A DNA stretch of 57,677 nt. It comes from Candidatus Mediterraneibacter stercoripullorum. GTDB taxonomy: Bacteria; Bacillota; Clostridia; Lachnospirales; Lachnospiraceae. Made by a program: the position numbers and the translations under genes. Under the pieces are notes generated by a model. That model did no database searches and was not told the origin of the DNA. It worked only from the letters and a program-made list of their open reading frames with translations. This document shows positions 16,785 to 26,015 of this stretch, in pieces (within the stretch, counting starts at the first letter, position 1; every line of letters begins with the position of its first letter). The stretch lies in the NCBI GenBank assembly GCA_019115765.1, contig DXCZ01000045.1, positions 1 through 57,677 of the forward strand, read 5' to 3'.

Positions 16785-17251
16785 AGAATGACCTCCATCC
16801 CGGTCTTCTGGGGCTTCAGCCCGCAGGACTGATAGAACTTCATGGCGCTCTCATTGCAGCTCCAGACATTAAGAGTTACATTGTAACATCCATGTTCTTT
16901 TGCAAAATCAAGAACTGCATTATAAAGAGTCTTTCCGATGTGCATTCCCCGTTTTGTTTCATCGACACAGAGGTCATCAATGTACAGAGTAAGGATATCT
17001 GTCAGTATATTGTCGTTTATATGTTGCTGGAAAATACAGAACGCATATCCCTGCATAATGTCATTTTCATCGACAGCTGCAAAAATGGGGCGTTTTTCGT
17101 CCTGGAGGATATCCCTGAGCTGCTCGTCTGTATATTTCCGCCGGCCGTATTTGAACAAATCCGGCCGGCCTTTATGGTGGACAAGAGCAACCTGCGACAG
17201 AAGCTCATGGATCCTGTCAATGTCTTTTTCTGATGCCATGCGTACTTTCAT
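16781..17251 (-). CDS. GNAT-family N-acetyltransferase
   Basis: Acetyl-CoA-dependent acetyltransferase (156 aa) of the GNAT fold. The acetyl-CoA-binding loop region reads CVDETKRGMHIGKTLYNAVLDFAKEHGC and the C-terminal SAMKFYQSCGLKPQ is typical. The substrate cannot be told from sequence. The start is ATG 17251, preceded on the minus strand by AAAAGGAG; a longer frame to 17272 places that site inside. The gene is monocistronic and its stop codon touches the long hairpin downstream. Confidence 0.85.
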   Translation of the reverse strand: MKVRMASEKDIDRIHELLSQVALVHHKGRPDLFKYGRRKYTDEQLRDILQDEKRPIFAAVDENDIMQGYAFCIFQQHINDNILTDILTLYIDDLCVDETKRGMHIGKTLYNAVLDFAKEHGCYNVTLNVWSCNESAMKFYQSCGLKPQKTGMEVIL

Positions 17252-17364
17252 ATTAAATCGACTCCTTTTCATGTGTATTTTGCATCTGACTGTTTGAATG
17301 TCATGGCGGCATACACTGTCAGTATATCACACTTTATCACTGTACGTAAACAAAGCAAAAATAA

Positions 17365-17392
17365 TTGACATCTGATCTGAAAATGTTATAAT
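17365..17392 (+). promoter_or_regulatory. Promoter of the cyclopropane synthase gene
   Basis: TTGACA (17365-17370), 16 bases, TATAAT (17387-17392): perfect hexamers with a short spacer. The transcript would start near 17399, giving a leader of about 180 bases. Confidence 0.85.
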
Positions 17393-17483
17393 ACCTCGTT
17401 AAAGGTACTGCTGATACAATCTGGAAACATAGAGAGATCAGGAGTATCCTTTTGTGTTTTATTGTCAATGCTTAATAATATTT

Positions 17484-17538
17484 ACAGGCTGCCGTATCCC
17501 GAAGCACCGCCGCAGGGCTGTGCCCACGGGGTCCTGAC
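17484..17538 (+). ncRNA. Structured GC-rich leader element
   Basis: Within the ~180-base leader, CAGG-CTG-CCGT pairs with ACGG-GGT-CCTG around an inner GGGC-TGT-GCCC hairpin and a C-rich loop. The element is about 55 bases, far more GC-rich than its surroundings, and ends about 40 bases before the start codon. It does not match a riboswitch consensus that I know. A cis-regulatory RNA is possible. Confidence 0.35.
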
Positions 17539-17577
17539 AGATTGTGCCTGCACAAAATGAAAGGAATGGTGAATGAA

Positions 17578-18741
17578 ATGATAGTAGAACATGGACTTCT
17601 CTCTTATTTAGAGAAATTTGATGAAAATCCTTTTCTCGTAAAAATGCAAGGAAAGGAGTACAAGATTGGAGAGGGTGAGCCAACCTTTACAGTGAGATTC
17701 AACAAGTCGATTCCTGTCAGTAATCTTCTGACAAGTACTTCTATCGCGCTGGGAGAGGCTTATATGAACGGAGATCTGGAAATTGAAGGAGATCTCTATA
17801 ATGCCCTGGATCATTTCCTGGGACAGATGGGCAAGTTCTCTACAGATCAGAATGCGCTCAAGAAGCTGATCTTTACATCTTCCTCCAAGAAAAACCAGGA
17901 GCGAGAAGTGCGCAGCCACTATGATATCGGCAACGATTTCTATAAGCTGTGGCTGGATGAAACAATGAGCTACTCCTGCGGGTATTTCATGCATGAGGAT
18001 GATACCCTCTATCAGGCTCAGGTAAACAAAGTAGATTACATCCTGAAAAAGCTTTATCTCCAAGAAGATATGACGCTTCTCGATATCGGATGCGGATGGG
18101 GATTCCTCCTGATCGAAGCCGCCAGGAAATATAAAGTCCGCGGAACCGGGATCACCCTGAGCGAGGAACAGTATAAAGAGTGCCAGAGACGGATCGAAGA
18201 GGAAGGCCTTGAGGATTATGTAAAGGTAGAACGGATGGACTATCGAGATCTGCCGAAACTGGGCGAACAGTTCGACCGTGTGGTCAGCGTCGGTATGGTG
18301 GAGCACGTGGGAAGAGATAATTACAAACTTTTCCTTGAGTGTGCGAATAAGGTCATGAAGAAAGGAGGGCTCTTCCTTCTTCACTTTATTAGTGCCTTAA
18401 AGGAGCATCCCGGCGATGCATGGATCAAGAAATACATTTTCCCGGGCGGAGTCGTGCCGAGCCTGCGTGAGATGATAAACGAAATGGCAGAATTTGATTT
18501 CCATACGATGGATGTGGAAAATCTCCGGCTCCATTATAACCGTACTCTCCGTTGCTGGAGGAAGAACTATCTGGAACACCTGGATGAAGTGCGCAAGATG
18601 TTTGACGAGAAGTTCATCCGCATGTGGGATCTCTACCTGGCAGCCTGTGCTGCTACATTCCATAACGGAATCATCGATATCCATCAGATCTTGATGACCA
18701 AGGGAATCAATAATGATCTGCCGATGGTGCGCTGGTATTGA
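17578..18741 (+). CDS. cfa: Cyclopropane-fatty-acyl-phospholipid synthase family protein
   Basis: SAM-dependent enzyme that adds a methylene bridge to unsaturated acyl chains of membrane lipids (387 aa). An N-terminal lipid-binding part is followed by the methyltransferase domain with LDIGCGWGFLLIEAA (SAM motif I, near residue 170). VRSHYDIGNDFYKLWLDETMSYSCGYF and GMVEHVGRDNY are hallmark segments, and the C-terminus ends RNYHP-type sequence (LHYNRTLRCWRKNY). Start ATG 17578 lies 12 bases after AAAGGA. A leader of ~180 bases with a structured element precedes it. Confidence 0.92.
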   Translation: MIVEHGLLSYLEKFDENPFLVKMQGKEYKIGEGEPTFTVRFNKSIPVSNLLTSTSIALGEAYMNGDLEIEGDLYNALDHFLGQMGKFSTDQNALKKLIFTSSSKKNQEREVRSHYDIGNDFYKLWLDETMSYSCGYFMHEDDTLYQAQVNKVDYILKKLYLQEDMTLLDIGCGWGFLLIEAARKYKVRGTGITLSEEQYKECQRRIEEEGLEDYVKVERMDYRDLPKLGEQFDRVVSVGMVEHVGRDNYKLFLECANKVMKKGGLFLLHFISALKEHPGDAWIKKYIFPGGVVPSLREMINEMAEFDFHTMDVENLRLHYNRTLRCWRKNYLEHLDEVRKMFDEKFIRMWDLYLAACAATFHNGIIDIHQILMTKGINNDLPMVRWY

Positions 18742-18769
18742 TGAGCTGATCGAAGCTGGTTGAGATTTT

Positions 18770-18840
18770 GAACGCAGACAAGTCGCGAAGCAGCCTGCGT
18801 TCATGAGCATGTAGAAAAGCGGAATGCGAATGTCCGCTTT
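18770..18840. other. Two adjacent hairpins after cfa
   Basis: GAACGCAG (18770-18777) pairs with CTGCGTTC (18795-18802), and AAAGCGGA (18816-18823) with TCCGCTTT (18833-18840). Only a short T run follows, so these may be weak termination or 3'-end protection structures. Confidence 0.4.
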
Positions 18841-18898
18841 ACCAGAAATAATTGATAAAAGATAAGAGACAACAAGTAATAGACGGATAAGACAGATG

Positions 18899-18926
18899 GC
18901 CGCAGCATTGTGCTGCGGCTGTTTTG
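18899..18926 (+). terminator. Terminator downstream of cfa
   Basis: GCCGCAGCA and TGCTGCGGC form a perfect 9-bp stem with a TTG loop, followed by TGTTTTGATTT. Confidence 0.75.
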
Positions 18927-19018
18927 ATTTCGTTATCTGATCAGATGGAGTATATGGGAGAAGCTGTGTGAACAGGAGGAATATAACAGGCAGATGTATG
19001 AAATTATATTTTAGAGAA

Positions 19019-19047
19019 TTGACACCATATGGGATATAGAGTAAAAT
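19019..19047 (+). promoter_or_regulatory. SOS-type promoter upstream of uvrBA
   Basis: TTGACA (19019-19024), 17 bases, TAAAAT (19042-19047). The start site near 19054 coincides with the LexA-type box. The next intact genes downstream on this strand are uvrB and uvrA. Confidence 0.75.
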
Positions 19048-19054
19048 GTGGAGA

Positions 19055-19066
19055 GAACGTTTGTTC
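19055..19066. promoter_or_regulatory. LexA-type operator
   Basis: GAAC-GTTT-GTTC matches the Gram-positive SOS box core GAAC-N4-GTTC and lies right after the -10 hexamer, an ideal repressor position. Confidence 0.7.
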
Positions 19067-19317
19067 TGAAAACTTCCTGTGATGCAGTGACAGAGATTAT
19101 TCATATGATAATTTAAAACTGAAAAGTCAAGCCTTAGCATCCGAATGGCCTGTCTGCAATCCGATTGAAAAGAACGTCTGGGTACATAAATTTGTACTGG
19201 ACAGCAGCAAATCCTGGCCTGCATGATCTTGATGTATATGTGGCTGTTCGTAAGACAGGAGAGCAGTGGGGACTTAATGTGCCGTAAAGCTGCTGATAAT
19301 TACGGGAGAAAAGAGAT

Positions 19318-19446
19318 ATGATCTGTTTTTAGAATCCGGAAGAAGAGAATGGATATTGGAGCAACTGGCATCTGTCTGAATTTACAGTTGATGGCATTAA
19401 GTTTTCGTCAATGGAACAATATATGATGTGTGAAAAGGCATTGCGT
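19318..19446 (+). pseudogene. NADAR-domain relic with early stop
   Basis: Starts at ATG 19318 behind GGGAGAAAAGAG and reads MICF, a TAG stop, then NPEEENGYWSNWHLSEFTVDG and FSSMEQYMMCEKA, the N-terminus of the NADAR family (ADP-ribose/riboflavin-intermediate N-glycosidases). The TAG replaces the usual Tyr of the FYNP-type motif. After EKA the homology ends and unrelated sequence follows, so it is both nonsense-mutated and truncated. Confidence 0.7.
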
Positions 19447-19648
19447 AGAGAGGTGGAGAGGACAGAATCTGTTGGGAAAAATTGTGATGCGGGTGGGAGA
19501 GGATATCAGGCATCAGAAAAAGGTGGCTTTGGCTTTTCAGAATGCTGAAAAAGCTTTCTTGACTGCAACAGAAGATGCAGACTTTTATACAGAATCAGAA
19601 TTGCAGGATTATGTGGGGAAAATCTATCAGAAAGAGGGGAAAGAATAG
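19447..19648 (+). pseudogene. Unknown 3'-end gene relic before uvrB
   Basis: A frame that can start only inside the NADAR relic (ATG 19430) reads protein-like sequence [22 protein letters not shown] and [20 protein letters not shown], ending two bases before the uvrB start. It looks like the C-terminal part of a small helical protein joined to the NADAR fragment by deletion. I do not recognise it; an antitoxin-like protein is one guess without firm support. Its last codons contain the uvrB ribosome site. Confidence 0.45.
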
Positions 19649-19650
19649 CA

Positions 19651-21636
19651 ATGGATCATTTTGAACTAGTATCAGAATACAAACCAACCGGCGACCAGCC
19701 TCAGGCAATAGCCGACCTTGTTAAAGGTTTCAAGGAAGGCAACCAGTGCCAGACCCTTCTGGGTGTTACCGGTTCCGGAAAAACTTTTACGATGGCGAAT
19801 GTCATCCAGCAGCTGAATAAACCGACGCTGATTATTGCACACAACAAGACACTGGCGGCGCAGCTCTACGGCGAGTTCAAGGAGTTCTTCCCGAACAACG
19901 CCGTGGAGTATTTCGTCTCCTATTACGACTACTACCAGCCGGAGGCCTATGTCCCCTCCTCCGATACCTACATCGCCAAGGATTCCGCCATCAACGAGGA
20001 GATCGACAAGCTCCGTCTCTCCGCCACAATGGCACTGACCGAGCGCCGCGACGTGATCATCGTCGCCAGCGTGTCCTGCATCTACGGCCTGGGAAACCCG
20101 GTGGACTACCAGAACATGGTGATCTCTCTGCGCCCGGGCATGATCAAGGACAGGGATGAAGTGATGGCAAAGCTGATCGAGATTCAATACGACAGAAATG
20201 ACATGGATTTCCACCGTGGTACATTCCGCGTACGCGGTGACGTGCTGGAGATCATACCGGCATATGAGAGTGAGACGGCAATCCGGATTGAATTCTTCGG
20301 TGATGAAGTAGACCGGATCACGGAGATCGATATCCTGACAGGAGAAGTGAAGGATGAACTGAAACATGTGGCTATCTTCCCGGCGTCTCATTATGTGGTT
20401 GATAAGGAAAATATAAAAAGAGCAGTTCATGACATTGAGGAGGAACTGGAGGAGCGGGTGAAAGAGTTCAAGCGCGAGGACAAGCTTCTGGAGGCTCAGC
20501 GTATTGCAGAACGGACAAATTTTGATATAGAGATGCTTAAGGAGACCGGTTTTTGTTCCGGCATTGAGAACTATTCGCGGCATCTTGCGGGCCTTGCACC
20601 CGGGCAGCCGCCATATACTCTGATCGATTATTTCCCGGACGATTTTATCATGATGATCGACGAGTCGCATAAGACGATCCCACAGATCGGAGGCATGTAC
20701 CATGGAGACCAGTCCAGAAAGACAACTCTCGTGGACTATGGTTTCCGTCTGCCGTCTGCAAAGGATAACCGACCCTTGAACTTTGAAGAATTTGAGAGTA
20801 AGATTAATCAGGTTCTTTTCGTGTCGGCCACACCGGGGCCATATGAGGAAGAGCATGAGATGCTCAGAGCCGAGCAGGTGATCCGTCCTACTGGACTTCT
20901 GGATCCGGAAGTGAGCGTGCGTCCGGTTGAGGGACAGATTGATGACCTGATCGGGGAGATCAATAAAGAAGTGGCGAAGAAGAACAAAGTTCTCGTAACT
21001 ACTCTGACTAAACGTATGGCAGAGGATCTGACTGACTATATACGGGAAGTGGGAATACGTGTCAAGTATCTCCATTCTGATGTGGATACCCTGGAGAGGA
21101 CAGAAATCATCCGGGATATGCGGCTGGATGTATTTGATGTGCTTGTAGGTATCAATCTGCTCAGAGAAGGACTTGATATACCTGAGATCACGCTTGTCGC
21201 CATCCTCGATGCGGATAAGGAAGGATTCCTGCGTTCTGAGACATCACTGATCCAGACTATAGGCCGTGCGGCACGTAATGCGGAGGGGCATGTCATCATG
21301 TACGCGGATACGATTACAGAGTCCATGCAGATGGCAATTGATGAGACGAAACGGCGCCGTGAGATCCAGATGAAGTACAACGAAGAGCACGGTATCACTC
21401 CTCAGACGATCAAGAAGTCTGTGCGCGATCTGATCAGTATTTCTAAGAAAGTAGCGGCAGAAGAACTCCGCATGGAGAAAGATCCGGAGTCTATGAGCCA
21501 AAAAGAACTGGAGAAATTGGTTGCAGATCTGACCAAACAGATGAAGAAGGCGGCGGCGGAACTGAATTTCGAAGCTGCTGCAGAGCTGCGTGACAAACTG
21601 ATCGAACTGAAGAAGATGCTAAATGATATGGAGTGA
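19651..21636 (+). CDS. uvrB: Excinuclease ABC subunit UvrB
   Basis: Damage-recognition helicase of nucleotide excision repair (661 aa). Walker A GVTGSGKT lies near residue 38, the beta-hairpin [12 protein letters not shown] near 92, helicase motif DESH near 338, and a C-terminal UVR domain ([22 protein letters not shown]) binds UvrC. The start ATG 19651 is behind GAGGGGAAAG. It forms an operon with uvrA after a 94-base gap. The nearest SOS-type promoter is ~600 bp upstream. Confidence 0.97.
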   Translation: MDHFELVSEYKPTGDQPQAIADLVKGFKEGNQCQTLLGVTGSGKTFTMANVIQQLNKPTLIIAHNKTLAAQLYGEFKEFFPNNAVEYFVSYYDYYQPEAYVPSSDTYIAKDSAINEEIDKLRLSATMALTERRDVIIVASVSCIYGLGNPVDYQNMVISLRPGMIKDRDEVMAKLIEIQYDRNDMDFHRGTFRVRGDVLEIIPAYESETAIRIEFFGDEVDRITEIDILTGEVKDELKHVAIFPASHYVVDKENIKRAVHDIEEELEERVKEFKREDKLLEAQRIAERTNFDIEMLKETGFCSGIENYSRHLAGLAPGQPPYTLIDYFPDDFIMMIDESHKTIPQIGGMYHGDQSRKTTLVDYGFRLPSAKDNRPLNFEEFESKINQVLFVSATPGPYEEEHEMLRAEQVIRPTGLLDPEVSVRPVEGQIDDLIGEINKEVAKKNKVLVTTLTKRMAEDLTDYIREVGIRVKYLHSDVDTLERTEIIRDMRLDVFDVLVGINLLREGLDIPEITLVAILDADKEGFLRSETSLIQTIGRAARNAEGHVIMYADTITESMQMAIDETKRRREIQMKYNEEHGITPQTIKKSVRDLISISKKVAAEELRMEKDPESMSQKELEKLVADLTKQMKKAAAELNFEAAAELRDKLIELKKMLNDME

Positions 21637-21730
21637 GAGACAGAAACCGGCCGTAGCAGATGTTTATAGAAAACAGAAAAGACAGAAGATACATTATAGA
21701 AATAATAAGATAAACAGGAAAGGAAACATA

Positions 21731-24577
21731 ATGGGAAAGAAGATGGATGCCCGGCAGTATATAAGGATCCGTGGCGCTAACGAGAATAATCTGAAAAATA
21801 TAGATGTGGATATTCCAAGAAACGAACTGGTTGTTCTGACGGGACTGAGCGGTTCGGGTAAGTCTTCGCTTGCTTTTGATACGATCTATGCGGAAGGTCA
21901 GAGGCGATATATGGAGTCACTGTCTTCATATGCAAGACAGTTCCTGGGACAGATGGAGAAACCGGATGTGGAAAGTATAGAGGGGTTGTCTCCGGCAATC
22001 TCCATCGATCAGAAGTCTACGAATCATAACCCCAGATCAACCGTTGGAACAGTGACGGAGATTTATGATTATTTCCGGTTGTTATATGCAAGAGTTGGGA
22101 TTCCGCACTGTCCGAAATGCGGCCGTGAGATCAGAAAGCAGACTGTGGATCAGATGGTGGATCAGGTCATGGCTCTCCCGGAACGTACACGTATTCAGCT
22201 GCTGGCGCCTGTGGTACGCGGCAGAAAGGGAACACATGCAAAACTTTTTGACCGTGCAAAGAAGAGCGGCTATGTCCGTGTCCGTGTTGACGGCAATATG
22301 TATGAATTGTCTGAAGATATTACTCTGGACAAGAATATAAAACATAACATAGAAATTATTGTTGACAGACTTATTGTACGCCCGGGAATTGAAAAAAGGC
22401 TTACAGATTCTATTGAGAGTGTTCTTCATCTTGCCGAAGGACTTCTTATCGTTGATGTGATCGATGGGGAACAGATGAACTTCAGCCAGAATTTTTCCTG
22501 CCCCGACTGCGGGATCAGCATTGATGAGATCGAACCCCGGAGCTTTTCGTTCAACAATCCTTTTGGTGCCTGCCCGGAGTGTTACGGCCTCGGCTATAAG
22601 ATGGAATTCTCCGAGGAACTGATAATACCGGATCCCTCTCTTTCTATAAATCAGGGGGCAATCGCGGTTCTTGGCTGGCAGTCCTGCACGGATAAATCCA
22701 GTTTTACCAGAGCTATCCTGGAGGCATTGTGTAAAGAATATGATTTTGATCTGGACACACCCTTTGAGCAGTATCCCAAGAAAATCCATGATATCTTGAT
22801 CCATGGGACAAACGGAAAAAGTGTGAAGGTCTTCTACAAAGGGCAGCGCGGTGAAGGCGTATATGACGTTGCCTTTGAAGGACTGATAAAAAATGTAGAA
22901 CGCAGATATCGTGAAACCGGATCTGAAACATCAAAGGCAGAATATGAAACATTTATGAATATCACACCCTGTTCAGCCTGCAAAGGGCAGAGACTGAAAC
23001 CGGGTGCTCTGGCAGTTACTGTGGGAGATAAAAACATTTCAGAAGTGACAGCTCTGGCTATAGATAAGCTTAAGATTTTCCTTGATGATCTGCAGCTGAC
23101 AAAGACACAGATGATGATCGGAGGGCAGATTTTAAAGGAAATCAAGGGACGAATCCAGTTCCTTATGGATGTAGGACTGGATTATCTTACGTTGGCGCGG
23201 GCTACAGGAAGCCTTTCAGGAGGTGAAGCGCAGAGGATTCGGCTGGCAACCCAGATCGGTTCCGGACTGGTCGGTGTCGCATATATTCTGGATGAGCCAA
23301 GTATCGGTCTGCATCAGAGAGATAATGACAAGCTTCTTGCGACACTGAAACACCTGCGTGATCTCGGCAACACTCTGATCGTAGTAGAACATGATGAAGA
23401 TACCATGCTTGCGGCAGATTATATTGTAGATGTAGGACCGGGGGCAGGGGAACATGGCGGTGAAATTGTAGCCACGGGAACTGCACAGGATATCATGAAT
23501 AATGAAAAGTCTGTGACCGGAGCTTACTTAAGCGGAAGAATCAAGATTCCGGTACCGGAAGAAAGAAGAAAACCGACCGGATTTCTGAAAGTTGTCGGAG
23601 CGCAGGAAAATAATCTGAAAAATATTGATGTGAAGTTCCCGCTCGGTGTTATGACCTGTGTTACGGGGGTATCCGGATCCGGGAAAAGTTCTCTTGTCAA
23701 TGAGATCCTGTATAAAAGACTGGCGCGGGATCTCAACCATGCCCGGACAATACCCGGAAAACACCGTAGGATCGAAGGTATGGAACAGGTTGATAAAGTT
23801 ATTAATATAGATCAGTCTCCGATCGGGCGTACTCCACGGTCCAATCCGGCAACTTATACAGGTGTGTTTGATCTGATCAGAGATCTGTTTGCGGCTACAC
23901 CAGATGCAAAGGCAAGAGGATATAAAAAAGGAAGATTCAGTTTCAATGTAAAAGGGGGAAGGTGTGAAGCCTGCTCCGGCGACGGAATCCTTAAGATAGA
24001 GATGCATTTTCTTCCGGATGTTTATGTGCCCTGCGAAGTATGCGGAGGAAAAAGGTATAACAGAGAGACGCTGGAAGTAAAATATAAAGGCAAAAACATC
24101 TATGATGTACTGAATATGACAGTGGAAGAAGCTCTGAAATTTTTTGAGCATGTGCCCAGTATCCGCAGAAAGATGGAGACACTTAATGATGTGGGCCTTT
24201 CCTATATACGGCTGGGACAGCCGTCTACAGAACTCTCCGGAGGTGAAGCGCAGCGCATTAAACTTGCAGCCGAACTGAGTAAAAGAAGTACTGGTAAGAC
24301 AGTCTATATTCTGGATGAGCCGACTACGGGACTTCATTTTGCCGACGTTCATAAGCTGACAGAGATTCTGAGGCGTCTTGCGGGCGACGGCAATACTGTG
24401 ATCGTGATCGAGCATAATCTTGATGTGATCAAGACGGCTGATTATATTATCGATATCGGTCCTGAGGGCGGCGACGGAGGCGGTACGGTCGTGGCCTGCG
24501 GAACGCCGGAAGAAATCGCACAAAATGAGAAATCTTACACAGGAAAGTATATTGATGCAATCCTTAAGAAAAAATAA
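21731..24577 (+). CDS. uvrA: Excinuclease ABC subunit UvrA
   Basis: DNA damage sensor of excision repair, an ABC-type ATPase dimer (948 aa). Two ATP-binding halves: Walker [10 protein letters not shown] near residue 38 and GVSGSGKSS near 646, signatures [12 protein letters not shown] and [12 protein letters not shown], Walker [11 protein letters not shown] and [10 protein letters not shown]. Zinc modules include CPKCG, CPDCG/CPECYG and [14 protein letters not shown]. Start ATG 21731 lies after ACAGGAAAGG. The upstream in-frame Met at 21623 is inside the uvrB 3' end and is not supported. Confidence 0.97.
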   Translation: MGKKMDARQYIRIRGANENNLKNIDVDIPRNELVVLTGLSGSGKSSLAFDTIYAEGQRRYMESLSSYARQFLGQMEKPDVESIEGLSPAISIDQKSTNHNPRSTVGTVTEIYDYFRLLYARVGIPHCPKCGREIRKQTVDQMVDQVMALPERTRIQLLAPVVRGRKGTHAKLFDRAKKSGYVRVRVDGNMYELSEDITLDKNIKHNIEIIVDRLIVRPGIEKRLTDSIESVLHLAEGLLIVDVIDGEQMNFSQNFSCPDCGISIDEIEPRSFSFNNPFGACPECYGLGYKMEFSEELIIPDPSLSINQGAIAVLGWQSCTDKSSFTRAILEALCKEYDFDLDTPFEQYPKKIHDILIHGTNGKSVKVFYKGQRGEGVYDVAFEGLIKNVERRYRETGSETSKAEYETFMNITPCSACKGQRLKPGALAVTVGDKNISEVTALAIDKLKIFLDDLQLTKTQMMIGGQILKEIKGRIQFLMDVGLDYLTLARATGSLSGGEAQRIRLATQIGSGLVGVAYILDEPSIGLHQRDNDKLLATLKHLRDLGNTLIVVEHDEDTMLAADYIVDVGPGAGEHGGEIVATGTAQDIMNNEKSVTGAYLSGRIKIPVPEERRKPTGFLKVVGAQENNLKNIDVKFPLGVMTCVTGVSGSGKSSLVNEILYKRLARDLNHARTIPGKHRRIEGMEQVDKVINIDQSPIGRTPRSNPATYTGVFDLIRDLFAATPDAKARGYKKGRFSFNVKGGRCEACSGDGILKIEMHFLPDVYVPCEVCGGKRYNRETLEVKYKGKNIYDVLNMTVEEALKFFEHVPSIRRKMETLNDVGLSYIRLGQPSTELSGGEAQRIKLAAELSKRSTGKTVYILDEPTTGLHFADVHKLTEILRRLAGDGNTVIVIEHNLDVIKTADYIIDIGPEGGDGGGTVVACGTPEEIAQNEKSYTGKYIDAILKKK

Positions 24578-24709
24578 AAATAGAAAAAAGGGGTTTCCAT
24601 TTTTTGAAAACTCTATTATACTAGTGTTGCGATGAACCGAGGAAATTGTCTGTTGTTCATCCGGTTTTACGTGATAATGAGAAACACCCTCTGGGGAGAA
24701 AGATACAGA

Positions 24710-24747
24710 TTCCGGCACAGGCAGGACAGGCTGCGGCTGTGCCGGAA
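24710..24747 (+). other. Perfect 11-bp inverted repeat before mreB
   Basis: TTCCGGCACAG (24710-24720) pairs with CTGTGCCGGAA (24737-24747). It stands 12 bases before the terminator hairpin at 24760 and the two share CCGGCA-type sequence, so alternative pairing is possible. Confidence 0.5.
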
Positions 24748-24759
24748 CAGGTTATACAC

Positions 24760-24787
24760 CCGGCAGAAGAAAATACTGCCGGTTTTG
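24760..24787 (+). terminator. Terminator between uvrA and mreB
   Basis: CCGGCAG (24760-24766) pairs with CTGCCGG (24776-24782), followed by TTTTGTGT. It separates the repair operon from mreB. Confidence 0.65.
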
Positions 24788-24840
24788 TGTATGACTTTTG
24801 AAGGGAAAGGGTATAAAGAATTTCGGAAGGGAGAGTCAGT

Positions 24841-25830
24841 ATGTCAGTAGATCTTGGAATAGATTTGGGAACAGCTAGTGTGCTGGTGTATGTGAAAGGA
24901 AAAGGCGTTGTCCTGAAGGAACCATCTGTTGTCGCATTCGACCGTGATACTAATGTCATCAAGGCAATCGGGGAAGAGGCGAGGCTGATGCTCGGGAGAA
25001 CACCTGGGAATATCGTAGCGGTACGTCCGCTCCGGCAGGGTGTGATTTCTGATTACACCGTGACAGAGAAGATGATCAAATATTTTGTACAGAAGGCGCT
25101 TGGAAAGCGTACGTTTAAGAAACCCCGCATCAGTATCTGTGTGCCCAGCGGTGTTACCGAGGTTGAGAAGAAGGCGGTTGAAGAAGCCACATTTGCGGCG
25201 GGAGCCAGAGAGGTTCATCTGATTGAAGAGCCTGTGGCAGCGGCAATTGGGGCCGGAATTGATATTTCCAAGCCCTGTGGTAATATGATCGTGGACATCG
25301 GAGGAGGAACCGCAGATATTGCTGTTATTTCTCTTGGCGGTACAGTTGTCAATACCTCCATTAAAGTTGCAGGGGATGATTTCGATGAGGCAATCGTACG
25401 ATATATGCGTAAAAAACATAATCTTCTGATTGGAGAGCGGACTGCAGAAGATATTAAGATCAAGATCGGTACTACTTATCCTCTTGTAGAAGAGGAGACG
25501 ATGGAAGTTCGGGGAAGAAATCTGGTCACAGGACTTCCGAAGACTGTAACAGTCACTTCTTCCGAGACGGAAGAGGCGCTTCGGGAGGCGACCAGTCAGA
25601 TTGTGGAGGCTGTCATATCTGTTCTTGAGCAGACACCTCCGGAGCTGTCGGCAGATATTCTCGACAGGGGGATTGTCCTCACCGGAGGCGGAGCTATGCT
25701 GCGTGGCCTGGAAGAACTGATCGAAGAGAAAACAGGAATCAATACCATGACGGCAGAAGACCCCATGAAAGTTGTCGCGATCGGTACAGGGCAGTTTGTA
25801 GAATTTATGAGCGGAAGGAAAGATTTCTAG
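24841..25830 (+). CDS. MreB/Mbl-type actin-like cell-shape protein
   Basis: Bacterial actin homologue (329 aa) that forms membrane-bound filaments guiding wall synthesis. Phosphate-1 loop GIDLGTAS (6-13), phosphate-2 DIGGGTADIA (about 153), and adenosine site LTGGGAMLRG near 284. Start ATG 24841 follows AAGGGAG. No mreC or mreD follows, so this is an orphan copy as in Mbl or MreBH. The filament-type assignment is secure, but which paralogue cannot be told. Confidence 0.93.
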   Translation: MSVDLGIDLGTASVLVYVKGKGVVLKEPSVVAFDRDTNVIKAIGEEARLMLGRTPGNIVAVRPLRQGVISDYTVTEKMIKYFVQKALGKRTFKKPRISICVPSGVTEVEKKAVEEATFAAGAREVHLIEEPVAAAIGAGIDISKPCGNMIVDIGGGTADIAVISLGGTVVNTSIKVAGDDFDEAIVRYMRKKHNLLIGERTAEDIKIKIGTTYPLVEEETMEVRGRNLVTGLPKTVTVTSSETEEALREATSQIVEAVISVLEQTPPELSADILDRGIVLTGGGAMLRGLEELIEEKTGINTMTAEDPMKVVAIGTGQFVEFMSGRKDF

Positions 25831-26015
25831 CAGGAACAGTATTTCGAGCAGGGAATGCAGTCAGGGGTGTGGACGAAATGTACACATCCCTGTCTTTTTG
25901 TTCGATACCACCTGGAAAACATCAGGCAGCAATGCCGTGTGATGAGCGAGGTACAGCGGTGAGCGGGCAGGAGAAGATATTTTCTCCTATCCGATTAACG
26001 AAGAAGGAGAAGAGT

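Larger units (their letters stand above)
18927..19317. other. Gene-free stretch holding an SOS-type promoter and degenerate DNA
   Basis: Apart from the promoter and LexA-type box at 19019-19066, the stretch has only broken frames. One short run near 19190-19286 (GLHDLDVYVAVRKTGEQWGLNVP) looks protein-like but has no start and ends at TAA. It is probably decayed coding DNA of unknown origin. Confidence 0.4.

Noticed and set aside
19672-21075. 467-aa minus-strand frame over uvrB
   Set aside because: Shadow of uvrB codon use; the composition is His/Arg/Leu-rich and without motifs.
24590-24615. Possible terminator directly after uvrA
   Set aside because: The A and T tracts pair poorly and no stable stem forms; the CCGGCAG/CTGCCGG hairpin at 24760 is a better candidate.
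23528-24718. 396-aa minus-strand frame over uvrA
   Set aside because: Antisense shadow of a conserved gene, no start signal or domain.
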